Shown in pieces: positions 14,201 through 25,841 of a DNA stretch of 64,000 nt. Made by a program: the position numbers and the translations under genes. The stretch covers positions 11,117,501 to 11,181,500 of the forward strand of contig NC_071342.1 of the NCBI RefSeq assembly GCF_027744825.2, given 5' to 3'. This stretch comes from Synchiropus splendidus. Lineage: Eukaryota > Chordata > Actinopteri > Syngnathiformes > Callionymidae. The first letter of the stretch is position 1. Each line of letters opens with the position of its first letter. The notes beneath the pieces are model-generated. The model ran no database searches. It was given only the letters and a program-made list of their open reading frames with translations, and was not told the origin of the DNA.

Positions 14201-14313
14201 GCGGCCGAGACGGTGAGGAGAAGGAGAAGGAGGGAGAAGACCAGCAGGCCCATTGCCAAGCTGAAGGATCCCTGGGTTAATGCCCACCTGTGGCTCTTTT
14301 GTCCATATGCCAT
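4804..14313 (-). CDS. sfrp5: Secreted frizzled-related protein 5 (complete, 3 coding exons)
   Basis: Secreted Wnt-binding antagonist. The exons 14313-13755, 8442-8365 and 5132-4804 join in frame to 322 codons (321 aa), close to the roughly 317 aa of human SFRP5 (recalled). A hydrophobic signal segment covers about residues 22-37. The frizzled CRD carries ten cysteines (63, 73, 110, 119, 126, 134, 138, 145, 162, 172) and motifs such as CVDIPADLRLCHNVGY and FAPVCLDRPIYPC. A linker with CPPCDNEL follows, then a lysine-rich netrin-like (NTR) domain with cysteines 263, 265 and 313. SFRP5 is preferred over SFRP1 because of GFPWPEML, DNDLCI, QLDSLA and GRKVDQQLLLM. The start is the first ATG after an in-frame TGA. 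A second well-placed ATG (residue 21, position 14253) directly precedes the hydrophobic core and could be the real start. Neighbour golga7b lies 23 kb upstream in the opposite direction. Confidence 0.95.
5133..8364 (-). other. sfrp5: sfrp5 intron 2
   Basis: A 3.2-kb GT-AG intron. It holds a short TG microsatellite at about 6570-6586. Otherwise it is unique-looking sequence without a recognisable gene or complete transposon. Confidence 0.85.
8365..8442 (-). CDS. sfrp5: sfrp5 coding exon 2: linker between CRD and NTR
   Basis: This 78-nt exon is too short to stand out as an open frame. The acceptor CTCCGCAG lies at 8443-8450 and the donor GTGAGT starts at 8364. It encodes VCPPCDNELKADNIMEHYC, the conserved SFRP1/5 segment that starts the NTR region. 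Phases (2 nt in, 1 nt out) fit exons 1 and 3 exactly. Confidence 0.95.
11178..11204. repeat. (AT)n microsatellite
   Basis: An uninterrupted run of about 13 AT dinucleotides, preceded by a T-rich stretch, in sfrp5 intron 1. Confidence 0.95.
12365..12404. promoter_or_regulatory. Candidate intronic enhancer core with clustered homeodomain sites
   Basis: TAATTA at 12365-12370, TAATTG at 12383-12388 and TAATTG at 12399-12404 lie within 40 bp. Starts are spaced 18 and 16 bp apart, inside a moderately GC-rich, repeat-free part of sfrp5 intron 1. Developmental genes such as sfrp5 often carry intronic enhancers read by homeodomain factors. The role here is inferred from motif density only. Confidence 0.3.
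13235..13570. mobile_element. hAT-like MITE remnant
   Basis: The left end reads GTCAAAGTCAAGGCCCGTGG and the right end reads GAGTTTGACTCCCCTG. These are imperfect inverted copies of a GTCAAACTCAAGGCCC type terminus widespread in vertebrate hAT elements. The length is about 336 bp with no coding capacity. I could not see a clean 8-bp target duplication, so the edges are approximate. Confidence 0.6.
13755..14313 (-). CDS. sfrp5: sfrp5 coding exon 1: signal peptide and frizzled CRD
   Basis: The exon has 559 nt and ends in phase 1 (CCA-G) before the donor GTATGC at 13754. It encodes the signal peptide and all ten CRD cysteines. The open frame continues a few codons into the intron and ends there, which is read-through and not protein. 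Keeping the whole CRD in the first exon is the usual SFRP1/2/5 architecture. Confidence 0.95.
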
Positions 14314-14900
14314 GCTGCTCTTGTGCTTGAATCAACAATTCAAGTCGTATCAAAGTCTCCAAAGTAGCAGCGTCAAGACAAAACGCAGAGTAAAGAGAAC
14401 AAGTGGGGCAGGCTGTAATCCCTCTCTTTCCTCCTGAATGTTGGTGCCGTGGATTGCAAACAAAAGTGGTTAATTCCCTTGTTCCCTGGAGAGTCAATCC
14501 TCAAAAGCACTTCAAAACAACTCTAAGTGCCTCAGGTGCTGGAGTCAGCAGGCTACATTCAAAGAAGGGGAACAGAAAAGTGCTTATTTAACAGTTCTAC
14601 CTCTTCACAGTCCCTCATCCATCTATCACAAGTCCCTTCGGTCCTGCTGCTCTCTGTCTGTCTGTCACGGTAATGAGGTGTACCTTGCTTTTAAGCAGTG
14701 GTAGCTGCACTGTGGTGCTGCCGGCCCCCCTGCAGCATGCTCCCGGACCACTCCTCCTGCGACTGGCCTCCACTGGACTCACTCACAGCCACCTCCTCCA
14801 ATCACAGCCCTGGGGGAGGTTCCCATGGCATTCAAGACAGAGCCCCCGCTACTTATCCTGGACTCAACCCCTCCTCTCGAACAAGTGAGTAAGCTGGAGA
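14314..14900 (-). promoter_or_regulatory. sfrp5: sfrp5 5' UTR and promoter-proximal region
   Basis: This is the sequence directly upstream of the sfrp5 start. An in-frame TGA lies 18 nt before the ATG. On the minus strand, TA-rich candidates (CTTAAAAG near 14690 and TTAAATAAG near 14588) could be core-promoter elements. The transcription start cannot be fixed from sequence alone. Confidence 0.35.
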
Positions 14901-15734
14901 GGGAGAACGACTTGTGGCAAGTTATTCCAGTTGTGTTTCTTTTTCAAGGGAATAAATGTGTTACCGTCAAATAACTCAAGAAGGCAGGATTGGCTAGAAC
15001 TATGACACAATACTTGCACGAATAAATAAAACATTTTCAAAAGCTTCATGTGAGGTGACTTACGGTATAGTGATGCGCCGTTCAGCGCACTATAATGATG
15101 GAAAAGAGACGGCGAGGAGGGTTTCATTACAAGGGTGAATCTTCACCACATCTTTTTAAGGTGTCGATCTCTCAACTATCAACATTTTGAAGCGCAGGGT
15201 CAGCGAGGGTAAGTGGTGGAACTACAGGTGGGTCCCTGGTTTGGCCACACGATGTGAGTTATGCTAATGCGGGAGTTGGCTGTGAAAAGAGGCATGCTGC
15301 CCTACTGTCTCTTTCTATCAGTGCCACTGGGCCTTCACCTTGGCAGCAGAGAAAAGGGGGTCACATTCAGATTCAAAGCGGAGGAGCTTTGTGATCAGGA
15401 TGTGGGAACGGTGCGGCTCTCAGGGAGGGTTTTCTTCTTCCAGTTTGATCTCGGCTGCAGATTGATGCTTCCCTGTGTGTGTTCACGGGGATTGTGCAGC
15501 GATGGGCTTCGTGCAGTTTAGTTTTGTTTTGCCTTCATTTTTTTGTTTTCATGTATGACGAAAAGTTTAGTGCTTTGTCAGTAGAGTGCACTGAACAACT
15601 GCACAGTAAATGCATGAGTTTGATGGCGCTGTGTCAAACCAACACTTACATATTCGGTTTGTCAGGTGCTGCTTAGTTTGCTTGGAAGGACCAGTCAGGC
15701 CAGGTCCTCATGTGACTGTTAACATTTGAATAGT

Positions 15735-15895
15735 CTAGAGTGATGCACTTTTATTTTATTTTAGTTTGCACTGTTGTTTTTATACTGTTGTTTTATTGTT
15801 TATTATTATTATTATAGTGTGCATCTTGTATTGCACACAAAGAATGTCACCATGCGTTGTATGTGTGACAAGTAAACCTCTTGAATCTTGAATAG
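15735..15895 (+). mobile_element. Probable retroelement 3' tail
   Basis: A T/A-rich stretch with ATT repeats is followed by TGTATGTGTGACAAGTAAAC and CTCTTGAATCTTGAA. That arrangement resembles the 3' UTR end of fish LINE elements, which finish in short A-rich repeats. No coding part remains. The assignment rests on recall of the tail type. Confidence 0.4.
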
Positions 15896-18139
15896 CTCTA
15901 TGACATTTTGGGTCATTTTGATGGACAAGAAAGGAAACTAGGTGGTCTTTGATGAGCTGTATCACCTGGATAACAGACAAAATCATGCCGATAGTTAGCT
16001 TAAGACTTGCTAGAGCTGCTGCTCCGTTATCATTCTGTGAGCAGACTGGAACAGTTTTTCTGCTCTGCAAAATGGAAAACAATTCCCCCTCTCCGTGGCT
16101 TCCTATGGCTGATGGGCGGAAGTGGTCTTGTGTAAGAGGCGAAGTGACCTTCGAGCCACAGCTAATCAATATCGGCCGCCGCTAATAATCTCTGGACCTT
16201 GCTCCCTCATGAGGGGATGCTGCGATTGTCCTCGCACACGTGCAGACCTCCACCTTCCCAGCCCATATCTGGTGCAGGGAGCTGTGCGCCAGTGACCCAT
16301 TTTGCGACGGCTAGCCCTTCCTCTGGGTACAGGCACAGTGTACTGCCTTCAAGTCACCAACAAAAGTGTCTTTCATGGTCATCAATCGACAATGCTTGTC
16401 TCCTCTTGTTCTCCTTCCCCTAACTGGCCCCTGTGGCCACTGGCCAATCAATTCCCCTTTTCCATTTCCAGTCCCCCGGATTGGAGGAGGGATATAAGAT
16501 TAGGCCCGGCCTGTATTGTTGGGCCTAAAGCTTTAACATGGTCTGAAAAGGGAGACTCAGCAAATCCATGTGTGCGAGAGTGTGTGCGGCGGGGATGACG
16601 GTGGTGGGCATGTGTGTATGTGCGTCTCTTGGAGGTGGAATAAAGGAGAGAAGAGGATGAGGCGTCTCGCCGCCCAGATATACCAAGAGCTTGAATGCCA
16701 CACAAGATGACGTATACGTGAACGGGCTCCTGTCAGGGAAGAATCTTCAATATGTTTTATGCATGTACATTCTATAGATAGAGATTTTTTTTTTTTTTAA
16801 TTATTCGTACTATGAATATTCAGACTGTTTTCATTATGACTAATTTCATACATTTTGCGGCAGTGAATTTAAATGTTCAACAATTAATTTGAATTTAATT
16901 TGCAACACCACAATGGAGCTCAAGGAGAGTGGAATAATAGCATGTTAGATTTGGTTTATTAAATTATATGTCTATTTTAGGTGGTAACAAAGCTGGAAGA
17001 AGTGGGATAAATTACAATTTCTTTTGTAATTACTAAAAAATAAATTGAATAAAAACAGAGAGATAAAAATGCGAGACAGTCTGGAGAAAACTACAGAATA
17101 AAATATTGAAATATTCATTATAATAATTGTTGAGAATGAGTGGAATGTGATCTAACTTAACACTATCTTGCTTTCTAAAATTATGATTTTTATTACACAA
17201 CAGCAACACTTACTCACCATTACATAAAGAAAATAAAGTATGGGTCTTTAAGCGACTTGATATATTATAATAAACCTGTAACATGAAAGTTAATTCATTT
17301 GGAAAAGCAACACACATAGTTTCACCACTGTGCTGCAAAGCCGTCGTCGTCTGCATGTGGTTCAAGAGAGCCACAGTCCAAGGCACATACCTTCTCTGTG
17401 GTCAATATTAAAAAGCAAAAAATGCACTCTTTGACTGTGAACTACCTCTTTTACGGCAGTGTCTTATGTCCTGCTATAAAACACTAAGTCTTTGGCCCCG
17501 GCAGGGTTTATCTTATCTTATCTGCAACGCTCACTCAGATACAGTAGTACATTTCCTTCTTTACTACAACGATATGAGATTTCAATGGAAACCAGTGCTG
17601 GTATTATCTGGAATGAAACATTAATAACCAATTCAACGCAGCAACTATCCAAATGATGAAATCCCTGTGTACCCTCCCTAGATGAGTGTTGCATTCATGG
17701 TGTTTCAGATAACAAGTGCCCAGATTCCGATCTCACTCAGCATGGTCTCCCTCTCTCCCTCACTCCGTGTGACGCAAGAGAACAAATTTGAATTGGTCCA
17801 AACTTTAGTGACCAAAACATTTGTGATTCAGCTGAGGAATCTGATATCTGACGTCGGGCAAAAGGTGAAACCAAGTTTGTCGGCTAATCCTCAGGGTGGT
17901 TCAGCCAGTCCAGACCACAAAGCCCCTTTATCCCACACTTAGAGAAAAACAAACATAACAAATCAGAAGTGTGGGCTCGAGGGTCTCCTGTAATGTCACA
18001 GGCTTGTACTGACTGAAATCTTGAGTGGCACCACTCCGGCTTCTGACCGCTTACGCAAATATCTGAAGCGACTTTGACATGGACGTATTATTGCAAGTGG
18101 ATGTTGAAATGTGATGAAATGATGTTGGAAGACTTTAAC

Positions 18140-18497
18140 ACCACACTGTCAGACAGTGAGTGAGTCCATCGATGCCTGAGCAGCGCTGAGGACTGTTTGC
18201 TTTCACTCGGACTCACTCTGGCCTCACAACTCCACCATTCGCCTATCCAACCCTCCACTGCAGCAGTCAGCTCACCATCATCCACAAATCTCTGGCCCCG
18301 AAGGTGTTTTTTTTCAGCCCAGGAAAGAGGTGGAAGTCACTTGGGGTCAGGTCTGGAGAGTAGGGAGGGTGAGGAAGGAGTTTGTAGCCACACAGCTTCC
18401 AACGCAACTCGACTGGTGAAGACAGGTGTGTTGTTTGGCTAAGTCTCTTAAACAAAGTGCAGTGACTAAACAATGGCAACCCGCAGTATGATCCCAC
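18140..18497 (-). pseudogene. Mariner-family transposase fragment (dead)
   Basis: The minus-strand frame ending at 18267 contains HPPYSPDLTPSDFHLFPGLK. This is the hallmark motif around the third catalytic aspartate of mariner DD34D transposases (family consensus HPPYSPDLAPSDYHLF). The frame breaks right after FGARD near 18285. The adjoining frame continues with DDGELTAAVEGWIGE, matching the next part of the mariner C-terminus, so a frameshift splits the relic. No N-terminal HTH or earlier catalytic motifs were recognised upstream. Confidence 0.8.
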
Positions 18498-18992
18498 AGG
18501 GCATCAGTAGCCAAGACATGTCAGATTTCTTTGAGATCCACTCTAGAACACAGGCGTCATACTGAATCCCAAAAGGGCAGCGAGGGTGCAGGTTTTCGGT
18601 CCAACCGATCAGGAGCACACACTACAACCAATCACGTGTCTGATGGCTGTAACCAGTTGAGTGAGTCTTCTGCTGTTTGTTTGACCTGCAGTATACATGT
18701 ATCTCAGTTGGAATAAAAGCCTGCATTCACAGGGCCTTCTTACAGAAGCACAAAATATTTGTAATATCTACACTCAATTTGTTGTTGGAAAACATCAGTT
18801 CTTTTTGGAGTTAATGGAAGGAACCATGCAGAGTGGAACCCAAAGGGATGTGGTGATGTGGCGCAGAGAGACTTGGACACATAAGAATAAGCAGCTTGAT
18901 AAACACCAATACACACAGGGGAACCAAGGGCGTCACTGACCTGGGAGTAGATCCCACCCACTGAATCAGAATCAGAAAACAGAGACAAACAG

Positions 18993-19562
18993 CAGTGATG
19001 GGTCGTGCAACACCGATACTCCAGCACACTGCACTATCCCTGCGTCGGTGCAAGTACCGCTTTAAGACAATCACATGACTGTCTCGACTCTGCAGAACGT
19101 GCCGAACTGTGTTTATAAGGCAGCGCATCCGTCAACAGGATGCAACTGCTGAAACAATATAATCTCACAGTTCTTTGTGAAAAATCGTAAAATGAAGTAT
19201 TTATTTCATTTATTTATTTATTTATCCAGTTTGTCTCAGATTTTCAACTTCTCTTGTTCCATTCTAATTCAAATTAATATCAAGGTATAATTTAATTTAG
19301 ACAATAAAAAATAACACTGTAAAAACGTTTTAAAAATAAATAATTAGTAAAAACAAAAAGTCCACAGGCATCCTCTTTCACGTTTTCCACATTATGACAC
19401 ATGTTCACATTATTTAAAGATATAGGATAATCATGAATGCAAAGACTTGATATTGATATAATATTTTTAATGTCCAGCAGGTGTCAGTATTCAGTGACAC
19501 AGTATCAGCACAGTGTGTCATTGTGTCGAAACGCTTGATGGTGCCTCATTTACACATCACTA
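18993..19562. mobile_element. hAT-type non-autonomous element with perfect 8-bp target duplication
   Basis: The element starts CAGTGATGGGTCG and ends (reverse complement) TAGTGATGTGTAA. It is flanked by identical 8-mers ACAAACAG at 18985-18992 and 19563-19570. An 8-bp duplication and CAG/TAG-type termini are typical of hAT transposons. The 570-bp interior is AT-rich, includes TTTA repeats (19200-19230) and has no transposase. A related, rearranged copy lies at 60354-60921. Confidence 0.8.
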
Positions 19563-22500
19563 ACAAACAGTAAGTTCAGGATGGAACATGTAAGAGAACT
19601 GAAACAAGGCCGAGAACAGGGAATACAAAATACACTGCGGATCAAACACACAGAGTCATCATAAGCCAATAGAGAGAGAATGTAAGTCGCAGGTCAGCAA
19701 GCAAACAAGCACATGCTGGTCCAACTGGCACATGGCACTGGAACCAGAGAGCTCCATTTCAGGGAGAGGACTTGATTGCACAGTGGTTCCAGGTGTGACT
19801 GTGAATCACACTGGGACAGAGGAGGGGAACACAGGAAGACAGGCAAATGGATGAAACAAAAACAAGAAGAGGAAAAAATGAAGAAGGCTGATCGGATTAA
19901 ATAGAATAAAAGGAGAACAAAAAAGAAGAAAAAAATGTGATGCAGGTACAAATATCACGTTCAGAGTTGGAGCTCAGCTTTCCTCTGCAGTGGTACAAGC
20001 CAATAAAACATACCTATGAAAATCAGTCAAGTGAAAGAGCACATCCTCTGACGTGTTCCCGAAAATCCAATGTCACACTTACGCACTCTTATAAACACCA
20101 GCAGCATCGGCCGCGCAGCTCCCAAAGACTGTTATTGTAGAGCTGCCAGAGATGCTGGCTGTCGTCAGCGCCTGAGGTAAAAGCTGCCACCTCTGCTCCA
20201 AAATTCACACAGTCGGTGTAAGTATGAATGTGTTTACATGTCCCGTCCAATGTGACAACACGGTGAAGGTGCATTTCCTCTCGCCGGGGAGTGTGAATGT
20301 GGGGCCTGACGTGGACGCGGTCGTATGTGGAGCATCGGATCGGACTCACGCGGGGACTGGAAACACACTCATGATGTGTTTAAGAGCTCAGCTGCTGGGA
20401 GAGAGTCGAGAGAGTTTAGACTGTTATACATGGTTGGACTTCACAGCTGTCTTCACAGGCTGAGCTGGGCATCAGGCAGTATGATCTGTGATGGTGAAAT
20501 CTTGCTGTCATCTACTGTTTAGTGATGATCCTGACTCACTCTGGATTCATTCACAACGTTTCAAATTAGAATATCTGCTCTGACTTTTATGATCTCAAGA
20601 CACCATGAATACATGCTCATGTAGCTGCCGGTAGGACCAAGGAGGCTCAAGCGAACTCAAGTTATACTTGCATTTGAGGCATGAATGAATGAGTATAAAG
20701 TGTATGTCACAGTAGATAGGTATTTGTGTTATGTTTTAGATTGTTAATAAAGGTAGAATATGGTGGACCAGATATATATATTACATATGAATATACTAAA
20801 AATAATCCAATACATTTTCATTTATCGTTTATCGTATTTTATTTATATAGAAGGTGTCGCAAACCTGGAACTAACTGGACACAAGAGCAAGCAGTAGCTG
20901 GACACAGGGAGACGAGGCACAGTGAGAATAGTTTCAACACGTCTGTTATAGTAATGCACACAATAAAACAAAGACAAAAGGAGGAATGAAATCTGCCATG
21001 AAAGGAGGGAGAGGCATGAATGGAAACCAAGGGAAAATCTGAAACAGACGGAAATCTGAAAAAGAACAAGGAGAACAGCATATAATAACAAGAGATTGAT
21101 CAGAAATACACTTACAGGGGAAAACTAGCCAAACGCACCAGAGAAAACAGGATACCAGGCAACACCAGAGCCGTCTACTTAACCAGCTTAAGAGCACAGA
21201 GGATCTGGCACAAGAGAAAAAGGAGAGGGACAAAACAGCATAAACAAAAAGCATAAACAAAGCAGACTATGACAGAAGGACCTATTAAAGCTCCGGTAAT
21301 GAAGGCTTAGACATTGCTGGTAAATTGTTCCGCCTCGGTGGAAGGGAAGCAACTTGTCAATGTTTCATTCTGTTAAAATTTAAGTGGCATTTGAAGTGCC
21401 GAAATCCAGCTCTCAATAGATTCGACCTCTAAATACTTAAAAGAGAATGAACTGCTTTGCAGTCGAGTTTCAGTCGCTCATTAGAAAAGTATGTTGCTGT
21501 GGCAAAGGATTAAAAAAGAGATGACTCCAGGACAAAAAATACATTGGAATTCCAAGTATGTCAGAGGACACACTGTGTTTAAAAGAGAGAACGTTGGCCC
21601 AAAGTTGGTCATTTTTAAGGTGATCAACAAACTTGTTTTCCACATTTTCATCACCAGCTGCACGACTCAACATGTGTGCTTCATATTTTAACACCAATCA
21701 CATGTTCCAAACGTCAGTCTTTGTAACATGAACCCAAAGTGTTAAAGCTGCACGAATGATTTATGGTGTGCGGACTCAAGAGCAAAACACTCTGCTGTCA
21801 CCAGGATGTTTATCGATTCATCTGCTCGTCTCTCAGCGCAATCGTCCCAAACATGTCAGCGAGGACAGTGAGAACCCATTTTTCCTCCTCTTTATCTGTG
21901 TGTCTATCTGTGCGTCTGCGTCCTCACATGACCTCGCTGCCCGTCCCTGTAATGACTGGGGTCATCAGTTTAGGATCAGACCTCACCTCTGTTGAGAAAT
22001 AGACTGATAGCAGCTTCGGTGAGCAGCAAAGGGTTTCGCCCAATTATCTTTCTGAAAGATTCCAGGATAACATTTTTTTGGGATGATGGGGGAAATGCAT
22101 ATTTTCACAAACCATTCATTTTCTTTCTGGGAAAATACAAAAGGGTCATTTTAAACCATTCATTTAAACAGGAAGGAGATGAATAATGTTACCAAAATCG
22201 GTATTTTAAAATATATATTCCCTCATGTCTTTAAAAATAAAACTATTTCCTATGTATTACGTTAAGGAAATGGCCCAAAAAATATTTTTTAAATTTCTGT
22301 TTAAGTAACGTATTCAGTTTTGCTGTTTGCTAAGACAGATGAACCTTCGAAACTAGCTGGTAAAACTGACCTCGTGGCTTGTGTGTAAGAGCTGGAAAGT
22401 TATGTCCACTTCTCTCAAGAGATTTCTTGGACGGCATTATGAATCTGCGTATTCTATTCCAGGCATTCCTCTATCAGTCTGGATTGGCCTATGAAAACAC

Positions 22501-25500
22501 ACCAGTGTGCAGAGAAGATGATACAAGGATAGTTATTTCTTGTGACAACATCACAGAGAAATGCGCTGGTCACCATCCGAGCGTGCAACATTGTGTAACT
22601 GCGTATTTCTATTCTCCTCCTGCAGAGTTTCATGAATAACACATTATTCAAATCAGTCACCTGGATTCTTAGCAGCATGGAAGGAGCTCGCCTTGATGCC
22701 AGAGATACAGTTCATAATGAAAATCAAATCCACACTGGCGGAGTTTGCCAGTGGTAGAAGAAGCTTTCCAGGGAAGTCGGTTACTGACGTCAGCAGCAAC
22801 ATAACCAAGAACAAATGGTGCTAAATCGCCCCAAAACAATATGACCGGAGGCTTTTGGAACTGTAGCTTTCCATGCAAATAGCTGAATAGAACCTAAAAT
22901 CTGGATCAATTAAACATTAAGACAAGCTTTTAAGAGAGGAAGGCTCCCTCTGCCACAACTAAACTAAAACTTACAAGGTAAAAACACGATGATTTACTCC
23001 AACTCAACTCTTCATATTGCTTGCTAGCGTCACATTCATAGTTGAGCATCTCTCTCTCTTTGTTTTTTGCCTTTTTTAACGGATTTATTAATTCAATAAT
23101 ATTTATTTAAGAATATTCAATGCAGGATTTATATTTATGGAACTAGAATGTATGTATTTGTTTTGTTTTGTTTTAACCCGGATGACTTGGGCTTCCACAC
23201 CCACTTGGTGGATGTACCAGTAGCTGTAGTAATTTGGATACAGCGCTTATAAAAGATTCTGCAATACCAAGTACAAAGTCCAACCAGCCAGCCACAGCAA
23301 CAAGGCCCAGACTTTGCTCTCCCCAAAAACCTCTCCAGATCTTCCTAGGTCAACAGTGAAGCAAAGACCCAGGTTTGCAGTGAGTGTCTGATGTCATTCT
23401 TATCAGTGTGATCCGGGTTCAGATCATTGCCTCTGCTAGGCTTCTGCTCCCAGTCATATAGTTTCTCCATATGTTCAGGGTTCCTTTCCATTCCTTGGAT
23501 TAGGATTCAGCCTCAAAGATATTTCTCTATTCGAACCCCAGCACATGTCCCTTCTGAGAAATAAGAACATCCCTGTGTAGGTTTAAGATCTCCGAGTCCA
23601 TCTATCATCAGACCTGGGGAAGACATTACACATACAGTCCATCCCCTAGGCACCTCACCTGATGGGGCCATGCTCGTAAAAACATGGAACCAATAAGCAC
23701 AGGATGAGAAATCAAAAGGGCTGAACCACCCCAAAAGAATTAAGAATAGGTTTGAGGGATAGCTAACTCAACTATCGCTTCATCAATCATTTTTTGACAT
23801 TCAACAACTGATTCATACTCAACACTTGCTGCTCCATGGCAACCGCTGTGTAACTCGGTTAACCTTGAGCTCATAAGTGCTGTTGGTGGCCAGTGCAAAT
23901 AACTGAGCATAAATGAAAGAATGTGACATGTTGCATAAGAGCGTGTCTCCTGAACAAACTCTGCCCAGATAAATGAAGCCACGAACAAACTACTTAATTG
24001 TTAAGCACAATGGAGCTTTTCACTGGCCCCGTGTGCAGCCATGCTACTGTGCCGTGTTAATGGAAGAACAGCAGTCTCACATTGGCAGCGAGACCAGTGT
24101 TCCAAACCACTTCATCTGTTCCCTTTCAGACTGGTGACCGTACACCCATGCTAGTTTTGGACAACGCCAACTTAATAAGAAGAACATTCCACTTACTTTC
24201 TCAATGTCTCCCATGCCCCCACACATACCAGTGCGCGCAGATGAAAAACGTCATGGGTGGACCACCTGGCTGCTCCTCGGGAAAATCTTCCCGCCCCTCA
24301 TCAATGAGGCGCACTGAAGAGAGGCAGCTCTGTCCTGCTCACATATCACAGCCATTAGACAGGCATGTGTTGGTCTGGATCCAGGGCATCGCCTGCTGAG
24401 CCACTCACTGAAGTCTCATTCAAGGAAATCCACACCACTCCCAGCAATTTCACAGGTGCGGAGATGTGTAAGGAGCAGAGCGAAACATCAATTCGCCACT
24501 TAGACTGAGAGTTCCTAGCGTGGAAAAGTCCATCTTTGTGTTTACAAGTGGTCACTGTGAATGTCCAAGTCCAATAACTCCAAGTGAAGTCCGTCTGATC
24601 TGCTCCGTCCCAAAGACAGACATTGCTTTTCTATGTTCGCACGGCGACAAATCCCCTCTTCTTCATACAGCATGTTGAATTGGCACGTCTGCGGCGGCTC
24701 AAATAGGAAAACCCCAAACTGTTGCCACCGTCCAATTATTGAATTATGTGGAATTATTGGCTTACAGCTGACGAAACCCGAGCGGGTAGAGAAGTAAAAG
24801 TAGTCAGGGTTTGGCTACTTTCTCATTTTATTAAATACTTCATGTTTTAACAATGCCGCTGAACTTTTTGGCCTTTTTTGGTTAATAACAGCAGCGAGCC
24901 TCGGTGGGCGAGGAGGGACGAGTGTTTGGGCAGGAGCCGCAGCCACAGCTCTTGAAAGTTCATTAGACGTATGCAGTGTAACTCATAACACGGTTTATGA
25001 GATTAGTAAATTGTAGTGCTGGTTGTCACGCTCACCACTTCATCTGACTGGTCACAATTCCAGATAATGGGCGAGAGGCCAGGCACATCTTGAGTGACTC
25101 GCCAGTGTCTTGACACAAAAGACAGTAATTCATGTTAACAACAAAGTGTGATTTACATTCTCCTCTTTCATATGTCTGGTTCAATTCATAACTTCCTTGG
25201 ACAGAATTTCCCATTGCAGCCCAGGGGCAGATGGATCACGGTTTGGTAGCCTCAAGATCTCATCTCCGATTTTTGTGGATGACGGGAGCCGGTTAGCTTC
25301 ACTGGAGCAGTTCACAGCCAAGTGTGAAGGATGGGAATTAACCTGAAGTCTTTGACCACTGCTTTCATTTTAATGAGCAGATCACACTCATTCCATGTTG
25401 GGAAGTCTCCGCCACAAATGGACATCACTTTCGTTGAGGGAGGGAATAGTAGAAATAAACAGTTGTGGAATATGGTCAGAATCTCACTAGGAGCATACAA

Positions 25501-25589
25501 GTCGGGGGTAATGGCCAAAAGAACAAGACGTTTTAGAGAAAGTGGTTGAGATGGGTGAAGAATCTTGTCATGGAAATGATGCAAGGATT

Positions 25590-25841
25590 GGTGGTTGGTC
25601 AGATGGACAGATAGATGTATGAATGGATAGACAGATGCATGGACAGATGGATGGATGGACACATAAACAGATGGAGGCGGAATGGACAGACAGGCGGATG
25701 GATGGACAGATAAATTGACGGACAGATGCATGGATGGACTGATGGACGGAGTGAATGAATGGGTGGGCGAATTGACACATGGACGAACGGATGGATGGAC
25801 AGATAAATAGATGGATGGAGGCGGAATGGATGGACAGAGCT
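25590..25841. repeat. GATGGACA-type minisatellite
   Basis: About 250 bp of imperfect 4-bp-periodic units (GATG, GACA, GATA). A longer unit containing GGCGGAATGGA recurs at about 25675 and 25818, suggesting a higher-order period near 143 bp. Open frames on the minus strand here are Ser/His/Pro-rich products of the repeat. Confidence 0.9.

Noticed and set aside
13747..14216. Plus-strand open frames of 141 and 128 codons opposite sfrp5 exon 1
   Set aside because: Antisense shadows of a GC-rich conserved coding exon. The frizzled CRD on the minus strand explains the sequence.
25590..25841. CRISPR-like array of repeats
   Set aside because: Units are 4-8 bp and imperfect, without constant-length spacers, in a vertebrate genome. 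It is an ordinary minisatellite.
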